Of a stretch of 64,000 nt of DNA, positions 21,967-32,295 are shown piece after piece. The position numbers and the translations under genes were made by a program. This DNA comes from Dactylis glomerata (Eukaryota; Streptophyta; Magnoliopsida; Poales; Poaceae): the NCBI GenBank assembly GCA_007115705.1, contig QXEO01000553.1, positions 14,244,568 to 14,308,567 on the forward strand, written 5' to 3'. The first letter of the stretch is position 1, and every line of letters begins with the position of its first letter. The notes beneath the pieces were generated by a model. It had not been told where the DNA came from. It saw nothing but the letters and a program-made list of their open reading frames with translations, and ran no database searches.

Positions 21967-22712
21967 ATGGCAACATCCTACATCCTTCTTGCGCCGGTCT
22001 CATGGCAGGACATGGCTTCTGACCCGAGTCCTCTTCAGGACTTCTGTGTCGCCGACAAGCACTCTCAAGGTACATATGTACTTACATGCTCATGTTAACC
22101 TCGACCATCTGGGTTCGAGTTCTTGGTGGATCCATGTTTTATTAATAGAACATGGAGTTTCACTGCATGTGTTTTGTTTCTCAAAATTCGATTTTGACCT
22201 TTTTGCGAGAAATTCTCTTTTGACATTCTATATGTACATCAATTCTCCGTGCAGTGCTGGTCAATGGATTTGTGTGCAAGGATCCTAAGGTCGTGAGCGC
22301 GGACGACTTCTTCATGGCAGCCAACCTCGACAAGCATAGGGACACCATGGCCAACAAGGTTGGGTCCCATGTGACCTTGATCAACGGCATGAAGATCCCT
22401 GGCCTTAACACGCTCGGCATCTCCATTGCCCGGATCGACTATGCGCCCCTAGGCGAGAACCCACCACACACACACACCCTCGTGCCACCGAGATCCTCAC
22501 GGTGCTACTGTGCTAGAGGGGACGCTCTACGTTGATTTTGTGACCTCTAACCCGGAGAACAAGCTTTTCACATAGAAGCTTGAGAACGGTGACGTGTTTG
22601 TGTTCCCTGAGGGACTCATCCACTTCCAATTCAACCCTTGCGCTAACAAGCCAGCCGTGGCCATTGCCGCACTCAGTAGCCAGAATCCTGGTGCGGTCAC
22701 CATTGGCAACGC
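21967..22712 (+). pseudogene. Germin-like protein gene (GLP8-like), broken and 3'-truncated
   Basis: Two exons (21967-22069 and 22255-22712, with GT...AG borders) encode a germin-like protein, an apoplastic Mn-binding cupin. Visible are SDPSPLQDFCVADKHS and VNGFVCKDP, holding the paired Cys of germins. MKIPGLNTLGISIARIDYAP, GENPPHTH and VFVFPEGLIHFQFNP, with the second cupin His, follow. The signal peptide is shortened. A CA-repeat expansion right after the first His box (22468-22482) and an insertion near 22507 shift the frame, and a TAG at 22573-22575 replaces a Lys codon. Similarity ends abruptly at AACGCAG (22712), where Copia pol sequence begins; the last ~30 residues of the protein are absent. 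Non-functional. Confidence 0.9.
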
Positions 22713-24506
22713 AGCTCACCGGAGGACTGCTCGCCCAGCCCGTCTGCTGGGCCACTTCCGGCCTCGTCTTCATCCGGCCAGTCCTCGTCTGGACTGCCGT
22801 CGCCGGCTGTGCCTTCACCGCCCTCGCTCGGTCTGCCTCCTGTTGCACGCCGTCCACATACCAGGAGTCGCAGTGGCATTGTCAAGCCTTGTGAACGTAC
22901 TGATGGTACCGTTGCTTGGTTGACTGCTTGTCTGGCACAGAGTTCAGCTGATCCTACTGTTGAACCTCGACACTTCCTCGCTGCTATGCATATTTCTCAC
23001 TGGCGTGCTGCTATGGACCTGGAAATTCAAGCTCTTCGCGACAATGGCACGTGGACATTGGTTCCACCGCGCCCTGGCATTAATATTATTGACTCGAAGT
23101 GGGTTTTTAAAGTGAAGAAGCATGCAGATGGTACCATTGAGCGCTACAAGGCACGTCTTGTTGCTAAGGGCTTCAAGCAGCGTTATGGTCTTGACTATGA
23201 GGACACCTTCAGCCCAGTCGTCAAGCCAACTACTATTCGTCTCCTTCTCTCGTTAGCTGTTACACGAGGTTGGTCTCTCCGTCAGTTGGATGTTCAGAAT
23301 GCCTTTCTTCATGGTGTATTGGAGGAAGAAGTTTACATGCGCCAGCCTCCTGGTTTTGTTGATAATGATCATCCTCAGCATGTCTGTCGCTTGGTTAAAG
23401 CGCTTTATGGTCTGAAGCAGGCTCCTCGTGCTTGGCATGCTCGTCTTGGTGTTGTGCTTCATGCTCATGGTTTTGTGTCCTCTACAGCTGACACATCACT
23501 GTTTCTTCTTCAGCGTCCGGAGGTGACTATGAATCTTCTGGTTTATGTTGATGATATCATTGTGATTAGCTCCTCAGATTCTGCCACTGATCGTCTCCTT
23601 GCTTCTTTGAGTTCTGCTTTTGCTGTCAAAGACTTGGGCAAGTTGCATTATTTCCTTGGTTTGGAGGTCACTCATTCTGATGATAGCCTGACTCTCACTC
23701 AAAAGAAATACTCTCTTGATCTGCTTGGCCGTGCTGGTATGCTCGAGTGCAAGGCTGCCTCTACGCCTATGTCTTCCACGGATCGTCTTTCCGCACTTGA
23801 TGGTGCGTTGCTCTCTTCTAATGATGCCACTGAGTATCGCAGTATCGTTGGTGCTCTTCAGCATCTCACTATTACCAGGCCAGATATCTCCTATGTTGTT
23901 AATCGTGTATGCCAGTTCGTTCAGACACCTCGGGAGCCTCACTGGTCTACTGTTAAGCGCATTCTGCGCTATGTTCGTCATACTGCAGCCTTTGGTCTGC
24001 ATCTGCGCCCTGCTCCTTCTGGTACGCTCTCCGCTTTCTCTGATGCGGACTGGGCTGGCAGTCCAGAAGACATGCAATCAACGGGGGGACATGCAGTCTT
24101 CTTCGGTCCTAACTTTATCGCCTGGAATGCTCGCAAACAAGCTACAGTCTCGCGTAGTAGTACTGAAGATGAATACAAAGTTGTCGCCAATGCAACTGCT
24201 GAAATCATTTGGGTACAGTCTTTGCTTCGTGAGTTGAAAGTTCCTCAACCTCGATCACCTGTCCTTTGGTGTGACAACATCGGTGCTACATACCTTTCTT
24301 CAAATCCGGTATTTCATGCCCGCACGAAACACATCGAAGTTGATTATCATTTTGTCAGAGAGCGTGTTGCACAGAAGCTTCTGCACATCAAGTTTATCTC
24401 GTCCAAAGATCAGCTGGCGGACATCTTCACCAAACCTCTCTCACTTCCTCTCTTTGAGGGTTGTCGACGCAATCTTAACCTCTTGGATACTTCAAGGCAT
24501 GGTTAA
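22713..24506 (+). CDS. Copia reverse transcriptase-RNase H polyprotein, N-terminally truncated
   Basis: An open frame of about 597 codons begins at the breakpoint and ends in TAA. It starts in a Ser/Pro-rich linker, then carries the RVT_2 domain: NGTWTLVPPRP, SKWVFKVKKHADG, YKARLVAKGF, LDVQNAFLHG with a catalytic Asp, and YVDDIIV with the Asp pair at about residue 280. RNase H follows with SDADWAGS, SRSSTEDEY and WCDN, then HIEVDYHFVRE and DIFTKPL. The STEAEY consensus has Asp in place of Ala. No stop or frameshift was seen. Without a start codon of its own or upstream domains it cannot act as a full pol, but it is the only intact RT in the window. Confidence 0.88.
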   Translation, partial: SSPEDCSPSPSAGPLPASSSSGQSSSGLPSPAVPSPPSLGLPPVARRPHTRSRSGIVKPCERTDGTVAWLTACLAQSSADPTVEPRHFLAAMHISHWRAAMDLEIQALRDNGTWTLVPPRPGINIIDSKWVFKVKKHADGTIERYKARLVAKGFKQRYGLDYEDTFSPVVKPTTIRLLLSLAVTRGWSLRQLDVQNAFLHGVLEEEVYMRQPPGFVDNDHPQHVCRLVKALYGLKQAPRAWHARLGVVLHAHGFVSSTADTSLFLLQRPEVTMNLLVYVDDIIVISSSDSATDRLLASLSSAFAVKDLGKLHYFLGLEVTHSDDSLTLTQKKYSLDLLGRAGMLECKAASTPMSSTDRLSALDGALLSSNDATEYRSIVGALQHLTITRPDISYVVNRVCQFVQTPREPHWSTVKRILRYVRHTAAFGLHLRPAPSGTLSAFSDADWAGSPEDMQSTGGHAVFFGPNFIAWNARKQATVSRSSTEDEYKVVANATAEIIWVQSLLRELKVPQPRSPVLWCDNIGATYLSSNPVFHARTKHIEVDYHFVRERVAQKLLHIKFISSKDQLADIFTKPLSLPLFEGCRRNLNLLDTSRHG

Positions 24507-24519
24507 GATTGAGGGAGGG

Positions 24520-24665
24520 TATTAGGCATGTATTATACTAGCTTCCGTATATACTCTGTATTGTACAAACATTGTGTATTTCTATACTCTATAAATATAT
24601 GACGGCCGGACCCTGATGGGTAACGAGCTGTTCCCCAACTCATTACGCATAATAGATATAATAAC
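24520..24665 (+). repeat. 3' LTR of the truncated Copia element
   Basis: It starts TATTAGGCATG (expected TG start mutated to TA) right after the polypurine tract and ends near CATAATAGATATAATA. Length fits the short LTRs of the Ale lineage. The exact end is uncertain by a few bases because no second LTR is present. Confidence 0.7.
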
Positions 24666-25858
24666 ACCATATATGTGTGATGTTTCTCCCTTCAAATGTG
24701 AAAGCAGATGATCTTGTCTTGTTTTGTGATGATAAATTAATAATATGTGTTTTGTGGCTCAAATGTTGGAATTCAGTTCTTTACGCAATAATTGTATCTA
24801 TACTACCTTGGATTATGTGTCACTTAGTTCCTCATCCAAATTAAAAAAATCAATCAAAATTATAAAACTCATGGATTTGCTTTGGTAGCAGACCATTTAC
24901 ATTTGATGAATAGTGAAGCAAAATTTACTAATTGAAGCAAATCTACTAACTAAAGCAAAATATACTAAGTAACAATGGTGTTAGTCATGTAGGACTAAGA
25001 CAAGAATTAATGAAAAACATCTACCTTTCAGTGTCGACAAGGAAGAGTTCATAGAAGCCCCCTTTCTGTGGGCGCCTTCTAATATAAAATCCTCAAGCAT
25101 GGCCTGGTGGCACGGTGCCCACTCATGTGGCACACAAGTCCTGCCAGGGCCGTCAAAGTAGTAGAGTGAGCACGCCTAGAAATGGCAGAAGCTGGTCCTA
25201 TGATAGCACCACCGGTGCTCTCCAGCAGCGGTGTATTCAGGTTGCAACTAAAACTCTTCTTGTCCGAGACAATTCACAACTGCAGCTTTGTGAAACAACT
25301 CATGGGCAAAGATGAAAATATTGAAGGAGTGAAGCCTTTATATGATGATCAAATAGCCAGACCTGATGAACTGTAGAATCCTTGAATGTTTATTTTCAAC
25401 CCATCGCTCTCGTCCTCAGCTATACAGCATCCAATCAGTTTGGTTTTACAGGCATACAACCACATGTCCAAATGATCACAGACACTCGTAGCTTACACAT
25501 CAAGAACCATGACACTATTAATCTTAAGGTGGTGCAGTACATTTATGAAGAACGGCTATTTATTCCAACATGCTCTACCAAGAACGGTTCAGAAGGAATG
25601 ATAATGTGGCGAGAGCATGCCGCTGGAGGGTGACGCTGCATGCCCGACCTTTATGTAGCTGGTGATCGAGGTGTGAGCACATGCACACCTACGGACTTCT
25701 TGGAACACCAGAAAACAGAGAGCTTGTATACTCATTTGGGCTGTAGTAGAATATCACAGATAGCAGTGCCAACAGCTACCTGAAACCATCCTGCCATATA
25801 CCACATGACAAAACTTGCCATGCTAGATCAGCACACAGTAGATAGATCGCTAGCACAT
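24666..25858. other. Intergenic, no gene identified
   Basis: AT-rich to 25020; 25020-25650 is more mixed and carries short frames on both strands (for example 25115-25315) with no recognised domain. A minus-strand stretch at 25030-25130 may be a decayed coding piece. The final 200 bp is the 3' flank of the F-box gene. Confidence 0.4.
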
Positions 25859-26355
25859 TTAAGCAGACCTCCAATCATCAAACTTGTCAGTGAAAATGCC
25901 ATCATCAGGATGAAAATGGAAACGACAGCGTACGTGCTGCAAAGGGGGAAGAATCAGCGTCTTGATCCTTGAACATTTCGCTCGCAGGGCTCCATCAACA
26001 ACAATGTTGCAACAGTTGCGCACGCAGAGGCGCTCCAAGTGAGGGCAGCCATCAACAATGGCCACCAGCTCATCCGTCGTGATATCGCTTCCGACAAGAG
26101 TAAGGTATTGCAGCTCGTGCATCATCTCTATTCCAAGAGGCCCCTCTCTCTCACCCCCATACGACCCTTGGCGCAACATGAGACGCTTCAGCTGCGCGCA
26201 TGCTCTGCTGGTGACCTCATATGCGTCGCCATCAACAAATGGACATAGGGAAATGAGAAGTTCTTCGAGAAGAGGCAACTTGATTATCAGCTCGGTGAAT
26301 GCTTCGTTCGAAACATTGCAATAGTCGAGGACTAAGGCTCTTAAGGGAGGGCGAC
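25859..26355 (-). CDS. F-box/LRR protein, leucine-rich-repeat exon
   Basis: This is the last exon of the F-box gene whose F-box is in 26732-27057. The frame reads LRALVLDYCNVSNEAF, LPLLEELLISLC, LQYLTLVGSDITTDELVAI and HLERLCVRNCCNIV, ending DKFDDWRSA and TAA. These are short LRRs of the SKIP19/FBL23-like plant group, which pick the substrate for an SCF ubiquitin ligase. The canonical acceptor (TTTCTGCAG, AG at 26357-26356) follows a good pyrimidine tract, but with the donor at 26731 it reads SPSLKSL and then leaves the LRR frame. An AG at 26341-26340, 16 bp downstream, would restore frame at the cost of those residues. A one-base frameshift or alternative acceptor is therefore implied. Confidence 0.8.
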
Positions 26356-26731
26356 CTGCAGAAAGAGGGAAAGGATATCACAATGTTGCTATGGGTTTAG
26401 CTGAATAAGGAATAAAGAAACTCATCATGTTCCTTTTTGGCAATGATCTACCTACAACTTTTGGTTTTATGCTTTCCTCTAAAATACATGGAGAGCCCGT
26501 TAAACAACAAGTACACACATATTTTCTCTGATCTCATATATACGAATTACAAGTTTTACTACATTCTCTTAGAAATTTGTGCACATACCTCATTCATATG
26601 AACTAGTTTGACTACATTCAGTTCAGTAATCAGAGAGCAGTACCCAATTAAATGGTTGTAGAACTAAGGCTGTGCACTTTTTTAGTTTGTGTGATTATTA
26701 GGACAGAATTATTGTACTGCAACAAGAGTAC
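26356..26731 (-). other. Intron of the F-box gene
   Basis: Donor GTACTC (from 26731) and acceptor CTGCAG (to 26356) frame 376 bp of AT-rich sequence between the F-box exon and the LRR exon. Confidence 0.7.
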
Positions 26732-27057
26732 CTTTCCGCAATATACTTGAGAAGCTCATCGGTAACGAACTCGCTCCCCGCGAACACCTCAAGCTCCCCA
26801 TTGGAGCGGCCCACGGCCGCTTTTGCCATTGCACACAAGACATCCTGGGTCTTTTTCTTCTTTCCACGCAAAACCTCATGGTGCTCCATGTCGATGTATC
26901 GCCATAAACTAGGCACTTTTGCCGCCTCAAGCCATGAGTGGCACACAAGGCCTGCACCCATGAGAATTTCGACTGCACCGAGTTTGGCAAAGACCAAAGC
27001 AAGCACGTCAAGAGGCAGCTCGGACCAGTCCCTGACAGCCTCTGGCAGCACCTCCAT
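26732..27057 (-). CDS. F-box/LRR protein, F-box exon
   Basis: The ATG is at 27055-27057. The protein starts MEVLPEAVRDWSELPLDVLA and continues VFAKLGAVEILMGAGLVCHS, a clear F-box (residues ~10-50) that would bind SKP1 in an SCF complex. WLEAAKVPSLWRYIDM follows, then a Lys-rich turn and FVTDELLKYIAER before the donor at 26731-26730. The ATG sits 13 bp after a strong acceptor (TCTGCAG, AG at 27072-27071), so the 5' UTR is spliced. This is the only likely protein-coding host gene in the window. Its status depends on the frame at the next junction. Confidence 0.85.
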
Positions 27058-27572
27058 GTTATGGGAATGACTGCAGACAAGGGGTAATGGTACTAAGTAC
27101 TAACGGACTACTCAGACTGATCAATCTAAGAACAGAAGTTGGTGATCATCTGTGGTATATACCTCAAGCGACGTCGACAAACACCCCATGTGACGCCCTT
27201 CATCGCCATTGGGAACAATGGGAAGCTTGAACCTTCCTTCTGAGACGCTAGCTGCCTAGCTCGTAAAAACTATTTTTGTTTTTACCACCAGAGTACCAGT
27301 GAAATCTAACTCCTCGGACCAACCTGTTTGGAGAAAAAAGAAATAACAAGCAACCTCAGTGAGTTGAACAGCTAGAATTTCTTATCAGTTCACCAAAATG
27401 AGAGCGACGATTGCATTAAGCATTGACATTTCAGATATATTAACAACAAACTGGAGCTGCACTGGAGAAACCGGTAACCAAATTTGGATAATTCATCAAA
27501 ACGCTGCTCACTGTCACAGCAAGGCAAGGTAAAGTTAACATTTTTGCGGGTAAGAAAGCATTACCTACTTAC

Positions 27573-28037
27573 AGCAAACGACGATGAGGCGTATCTGATC
27601 CGCTCGGTGGTCCTCTTCGCAAAAGCCGTCGGCCACCGCCGAGATAGGGTCTTGAGGACGAGCTCGAGCACACCCACGGTGACCCGTCGTGCCTCCACTA
27701 GCGAGAGACCGTTGAGTCTTATAGACCCAACGCGCGGAAAAAATTTCTTCTTTAGGTCCTCGCGAACCTTCCCGAGCGAGGTCAGATCCGGCGGCGGTGC
27801 GCCCGGGGGATGCCGGATCTGGCGCCGCCGCCGCACACACGAATAGGCTGGTCGTGGCCTCCGCGGGCGATTTGCCGGCACGTTCGGAGGAATAAGACGG
27901 CAGTAGGATCGTCGCTGGGCCACCGCCGAACTGCCGAAGGCGCCGCCCCTCGTCGTCTTCGCCTCTTCTGCCGGGAGATCGACTCGGCCTAGGGGTGCGG
28001 AGGGCGGAGGCCTGTCAGTCGGGCCACTTTCGAGCAT
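27573..28037 (-). other. Probable 5' UTR exon of the F-box gene
   Basis: GC-rich sequence upstream of the F-box exon ends in a consensus donor (CT/GTAAGT, exon end 27573). With the acceptor at 27071 it defines a ~500-bp first intron. Frames inside (for example to an ATG at 28035-28037, ending ASSSFAVSR) show no known domain and are not clearly protein. The transcription start is not located. Confidence 0.5.
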
Positions 28038-28379
28038 TGCTCTCACTGAATTCTGTCTATTTCAAGAAGTTAGGGTGTGTTTGGTTGAGTGGCTATCTCT
28101 TGAGATGGCTAGGGTTAGCTATTTTTTAAGTAGGTAGCATGTGTTTGATTCACGAGAGAATTTTTTATTTGACACTACCTTTAAATTAGCTTCCTTATTT
28201 GACTTTGAAATCTTTTTTCATTCCTAAAATAACACTCTAGTGCATTTTCAGCACTAACAGTGTTAAATAGGAAGGTGGAAAGTCTCTTTTGCCCCTAAAA
28301 AATTATATAATAAAAAATATGTCCACAATCTGTACATGGATTTTCAGCACTAACAGTGGTAAATAGGACTTTTATTCCT

Positions 28380-28950
28380 CACCTCTTATCCTATTCTACG
28401 TTTCTTATCCTAGCCGACTGGGGTAGTCAAGGTCGTGCGGCGGAGCTACGGTTCCAGGTCGGAGCCATCAGCAACTCGCGCGACGGCCATCTCCTGACCA
28501 AAGACTCGCCCACCGGCCGTTAGAGTAGGCCCCTACCGCTGGACCGGCTCCCGCCGCCAGACCAAGGGGTGACGCTCGCCTCTAGCTCGACGCCCCCTGT
28601 GCTGGCCACCTCCAGCCCTGTGCCACACGCACCGCCCGCCTCAAGCCTGATGCAAGGAATTCTCTCTTGATTCATACTGTGGATGGTTGTGGGTAGCCAA
28701 AAGGCTCAGGTTGATTGATATTCTGCTTGACGGTAGAATCGTCTGAATTGAATTCAGGGTCATCTGTTTGGTTTATGTTGCGCAGATTATCTGTCAACCC
28801 TTCTCTTAGGTGGTGAGATTAACATAGCACAACACCATGGCGAGAAATAATTGAATTACGGCCATATAAACTAGACCCTAGCTATGTACGAATAGCAGTT
28901 ATTCAGTTAATCTCTACTAGTTTAGCATGTCAGTAGCATTACATGCATTC
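28380..28950. other. GC-rich stretch without identifiable gene
   Basis: Between the putative terminal region and the transposase is a Pro/Arg-codon-like GC-rich block (28430-28650), then AT-rich sequence. No frame of useful length is open and no domain is recognised. Confidence 0.35.
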
Positions 28951-29097
28951 AAATCTTAGCTACTTACGAATGATAGTTCAACATTACAGACCGGGGAACG
29001 GTTCAACAATGGCGGCCTAGGGGGTGCAAACCTTATGATTCTTGCTTCAATGTCAACCGTAGAAGATATTATTTCTATGCAACCAAATTGACTGAGC

Positions 29098-30204
29098 TCA
29101 GTCGTTCCTCTTGCTCTTCCAAGCCTGGGTGTCGCCCTGCTCGACACCATGTCCAGTCTCCACATCATCAGGAGTAATTTTAGCCTCGTCTGGTACATAG
29201 CCATCCTCGCCCCAGCCTAGGATCCAGTTATGCAAGATGCAACAAGCAAGAACAAGCTTTACTTGAGTGAGAAAAGTATGAGATGGTTTTTTATGAAGGA
29301 TTTTGAACTTATTTTCCAATGCAACAAAAGCCCTCTCGATGATCACCCTCAGGCATGAGTGTCTAAGGTTGAACAGCTCCTCTGCATTTTGTGGTCTGTT
29401 CCTTGGAGAGAACTCGTTCAGATGATACCAGGTTTTCCTAAAGGGGGGAGGATTCCTAGCTGACAAGCGTAACCTGCATCTCCAAGGTAGAACTTACCTT
29501 TAGGGAGTTGAATGCCATCAGGACTGTTCAGGCTGTCATTTAGAGTGCTTGCATCATGGGCTGATCTTTCCCAACCAGCAAGAACATAAGTGAACTTGAG
29601 ATCAAAATCCACAGCAGCTAGTACGTTCTATCTGGTGTAGTGTTTCCTGCCTCTGTATGCTGCTAATTGGGATTTCGACACTCTAGTAGTGACATGAGTA
29701 CCATCAATTGCCCCAATGCAGTCCTATCATGATAAGAACAGACAACAAGTCAAGCTTATGTACATTATAGAGTTTAAAAAGATTGTGCAAATGAAAATTC
29801 TATCTCACCTTGAAGTACAGGTACCATCTCTTGTTGTGTCGTATCTTGCTTGTTGTTTTACCAGATGGAGGCTTGATCATCTCTTGCCTAAGGTCCCCAA
29901 TTGCACAGAGGACTTGGTTGAAATAGCAAGATATAGTCTCTATGGATCTTCTAAAGGTGTTGTGCATAACTCTAAATCTCTAGTTATGACCGACAACATG
30001 AAGAAACATAGCAATTTGCTCTTTCACACAGGTGTGGATGCTATCCTGCATCAGTCCTCTTTCCCTAAACCTCTTGACTAGTTCATAGAATGTGGCTCTT
30101 CTCATCCTAAGCATCTGAACAGCCTCTACATCATTCTTGTTGTAGATGTAGTTAAGATTGATAATCTTTTCTTTATCTCGTTCAAGCATCGGACCATAAC
30201 TCAC
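29098..30204 (-). pseudogene. PIF/Harbinger transposase (HARBI1-like DDE) pseudogene
   Basis: The N-terminal part has MLRMRRATFYELVKRFRERG (helix-turn-helix region). An in-frame TAG follows at 29978-29980, just after VVGHN. The second part continues FRRSIETISCYF and PPSGKTTSKIR to an 85-bp intron (29724-29808, GTGAGA...ATAG). DCIGAIDGTHV carries the first catalytic Asp; another TAG follows KHYTR. Then come GWERSAHDASTLNDSL with the second Asp and YLGDAGYAC. A frameshift in a C6 run near 29452 separates this from NLRHSCLRVIIERAF, which holds the catalytic Glu, and LVLACCILHNWI. At least two stops and one frameshift, so the protein is dead. Confidence 0.9.
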
Positions 30205-30569
30205 TCATGGATACATAGCTCGCATCACTGATCTTTTGTGGAGGAGGAGGATCCAAGCATGAATCACAGCTACTAGTGCTGCTGCCTGGTGGATCAGGCT
30301 CATCCGGTCGCCCTAAGCAAATAGATCTAAAATGAGTGTCTGCTAAATCTACCGACATGGTGATGACACTAAGCAATGTGCCACTTTGTTGGGAATCCAA
30401 GTGCAGAGTGTTGTAGTAAATTTCTCCACGAGGAAACTCGGGGTTTATATCAAACTCTCGGGAAACAGTCAAAAAAGCTCCCTTCGTTCTTGTCAAACAA
30501 CCTACAAAAAAAATTCCTTGCCTTGTGTCCCCAACCCCACCGAGTGATTGTCAAGCACAAGGTGTGAAT

Positions 30570-30945
30570 GTAAGTAAATAATAATAACAATGCAATAAAA
30601 TAAATTATGATGCAAATAAATAAATATGATGCGTGCAAGGTAAACTAAGCTAATATGCAACTAGAATAATGCGGTAAATATGTTTTTGTGTTTTGTATGT
30701 GAATGCAAGAAAGTAAATATGTTTTGTATTTTCGGAATTAATTAATGCTGGAAATAAAAGTGCGAGTAAAAGTGTTGGAACGGTGTTTCTTATGATTAAA
30801 ATTAGACCGGGGTTCATGGGTTCACTTGTCTACTCTCTTATAAAGTTGTGGTGGCATTAAGCGCAATATAGATGACCAAAACATTGATATGATTTTTATT
30901 ATGTTAACTTGATAATATTCAAATGGGCATCACATCCTAAATTAA
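30570..30945 (-). repeat. LTR-like fragment related to the Athila elements
   Basis: GTGCGAGTAAAAGTG, then GACCGGGGTTCATGGGTTCACT (30755-30835), parallels the GTGCGAGTAAAGTAAACAG and GGACCGGGGTCCACAGTTC stretch in the LTRs at 54080-54150 and 60690-60750. It appears to be a degenerate LTR piece with no identifiable ends. Confidence 0.45.
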
Positions 30946-31033
30946 ATTAGAGAGAACGTCCAGAGGCAGCTGTGACCAATCCCGAGCGGATGGCAACGCC
31001 GTGTCTAGCTCCGGTGACAACTCCATTTGTTTG

Positions 31034-31800
31034 GAACGCCTGAGAGCATCTCCACTCGCCCCTCCCTAAAGGCCCCCCAAACGATTTGGGGGTGTCAGCG
31101 CAGAAAATCTCGCTCAGTCGCGCTCCCCATGCGGTTTTTCTATCCAGCGTGACACATGTTTTCATCCGACGCATCTGATCCAAACCCTGTCCACAAGGGG
31201 CGGCCGGGGGCGCCGGCTGGGCGCGTGGCTCGCCGCGTGGCCCACTATCAGCGGCACGACTGATGCTTCGTCGTCTCCACTCGTCTCGTCTCCCGCGCCC
31301 AGTAATGGCGCTGCAAATGGCAACAGGTTTGCAGCGGCACAGCGAGCCGTCGCGTCGGAGCACGCGTCGGCGGGAAATGAATGCCATGTCGCGCGCTTCC
31401 CGCTGCTTCCCACCCCTTCTCCTTCATTTTCCCGCCCACTTCCGGCTATAAATAGCTTGTCGCCTCGCCGGTAGGTTCACATCCTCCACCCGCCGGTTAA
31501 AAATGCCTCGCCGCCTCTTCAGAACCTACGCCATGCTCCCTCGCGATGGTTCTGGCACGCCACCACCACCACCACCCCCACCTCCACAGCCGCCGCAGGA
31601 GCCAGCTCCGCCGCAAGGCGAGGAGGAGGAGGACTCCGACGAGGAGGAGTTTCTCGCCCAGTTGCCGACGGACGCGGAGGCGGAGGAGGCCGCCACGGAA
31701 CAGAGAGTGATCCTAGCGTCGTTCAAGACGCAGCGCCGTGACCGGTCGGCGCAGGAGCTCATGGCCGCCGAGAGGAGGGGAGCTCATGGCCGCTGAGAGG
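31034..31800 (+). other. GC-rich block with TATA box and short acidic ORF
   Basis: It starts GAGCATCTCCACTCGCCCC, the style of terminal repeat seen on several grass DNA transposons, and contains CTATAAATAG at 31446-31455. An ATG at 31503 opens 97 codons: MPRRLFRTYAMLPRDG, a Pro run, an acidic patch (EEEEDSDEEEF) and a basic end. No family is recognised. The TATA-ATG spacing is plausible for a gene, but the setting among MITEs and the transposon-like start suggest transposon cargo or an element ORF. Confidence 0.35.
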
Positions 31801-31816
31801 AGCTCATGGTCGGCGC

Positions 31817-32056
31817 AGTAACATAGGTAGTAACATGCATACCATGTAGACAAAAAATATGATGTGGCATATAATTAAGGAGGAGAGAGACAAATAGAGT
31901 AACATAATATGTTACCATCACATAGCGGTTCCCGATGCAAAATGAGTCTACAAAGCAATAAATGATAGTCTCTATGTTACCACACTTATAACACTACCCA
32001 CTATGAAGGTGGTAACAAAGACTAATAGCATATGCATGTTACTAGTCTAAATTACT
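31817..32056. mobile_element. Palindromic MITE
   Basis: The ends AGTAACATAGGTAGTAACATG and CATGTTACTAGTCTAAATTACT are imperfect inverted repeats, with further GTTACC/GGTAAC pairs inside. No target duplication is clear, so the superfamily is left open. Confidence 0.6.
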
Positions 32057-32295
32057 CCCTACTATTACTAGCCTAAGTGTCTCAAGTGGTCAATAATCAA
32101 GTGGCAACAGGAGTACTATTCTACTATTGTAGGAAATTGACATAAATATTTAATCATAGATTTAAAAGTATCAATAAGGGTTTTCCCATAACTTGAGCTC
32201 CAGTACCAAGGTTACATGCACAACGTAACCACTAACATAATTAGCCAATATCGGCAAAAGTACTTGCATCAATATCTAAGGATAAAGCAACATAA

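Larger units (their letters stand above)
22713..24665 (+). mobile_element. 5'-truncated Copia element, Ale/Hopscotch-like
   Basis: This contains only the 3' half of a Copia element: a linker, reverse transcriptase, RNase H, a polypurine tract (GAGGGAGGG, 24511-24519) and a short ~146-bp LTR with a CTCTATAAATATATG box. 5' LTR, gag, protease and most of integrase are missing. The junction with the germin gene has no TG LTR start, so the left part was removed by deletion or the join is a rearrangement. The long undamaged frame suggests a recent event. Confidence 0.85.
28071..30500 (-). mobile_element. PIF/Harbinger element, partial
   Basis: A decayed Harbinger transposase gene occupies 29098-30200 on the minus strand. 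At 28071 the sequence TTA-GGGTGTGTTTGGTTG is the kind of terminal repeat and TTA/TAA site used by grass PIF/Harbinger elements, so this may be the left end. No inverted partner was found to the right, where an LTR-like fragment begins near 30570. Between 28150 and 28380 a motif CAGCACTAACAGTG-TAAATAGG occurs twice (28245 and 28347). The ends are therefore provisional. Confidence 0.55.

Noticed and set aside
23574..24077. 167-codon minus frame and the 173-codon plus frame 23716-24237
   Set aside because: Shadows of the Copia RT-RNase H frame, which shows clear catalytic motifs.
27565..27840. 91-codon minus frame in the F-box 5' exon
   Set aside because: No ATG, no domain; better explained as spliced 5' UTR.
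30182..30496. 104-codon minus frame upstream of the Harbinger transposase
   Set aside because: Could be a leading exon or a Myb-like ORF remnant, but no helix-turn-helix or Myb pattern is visible, so it is not listed as a gene.
30947..31387. 146-codon minus frame
   Set aside because: Arg-rich GC artefact opposite a likely promoter and ORF; no recognised domain.
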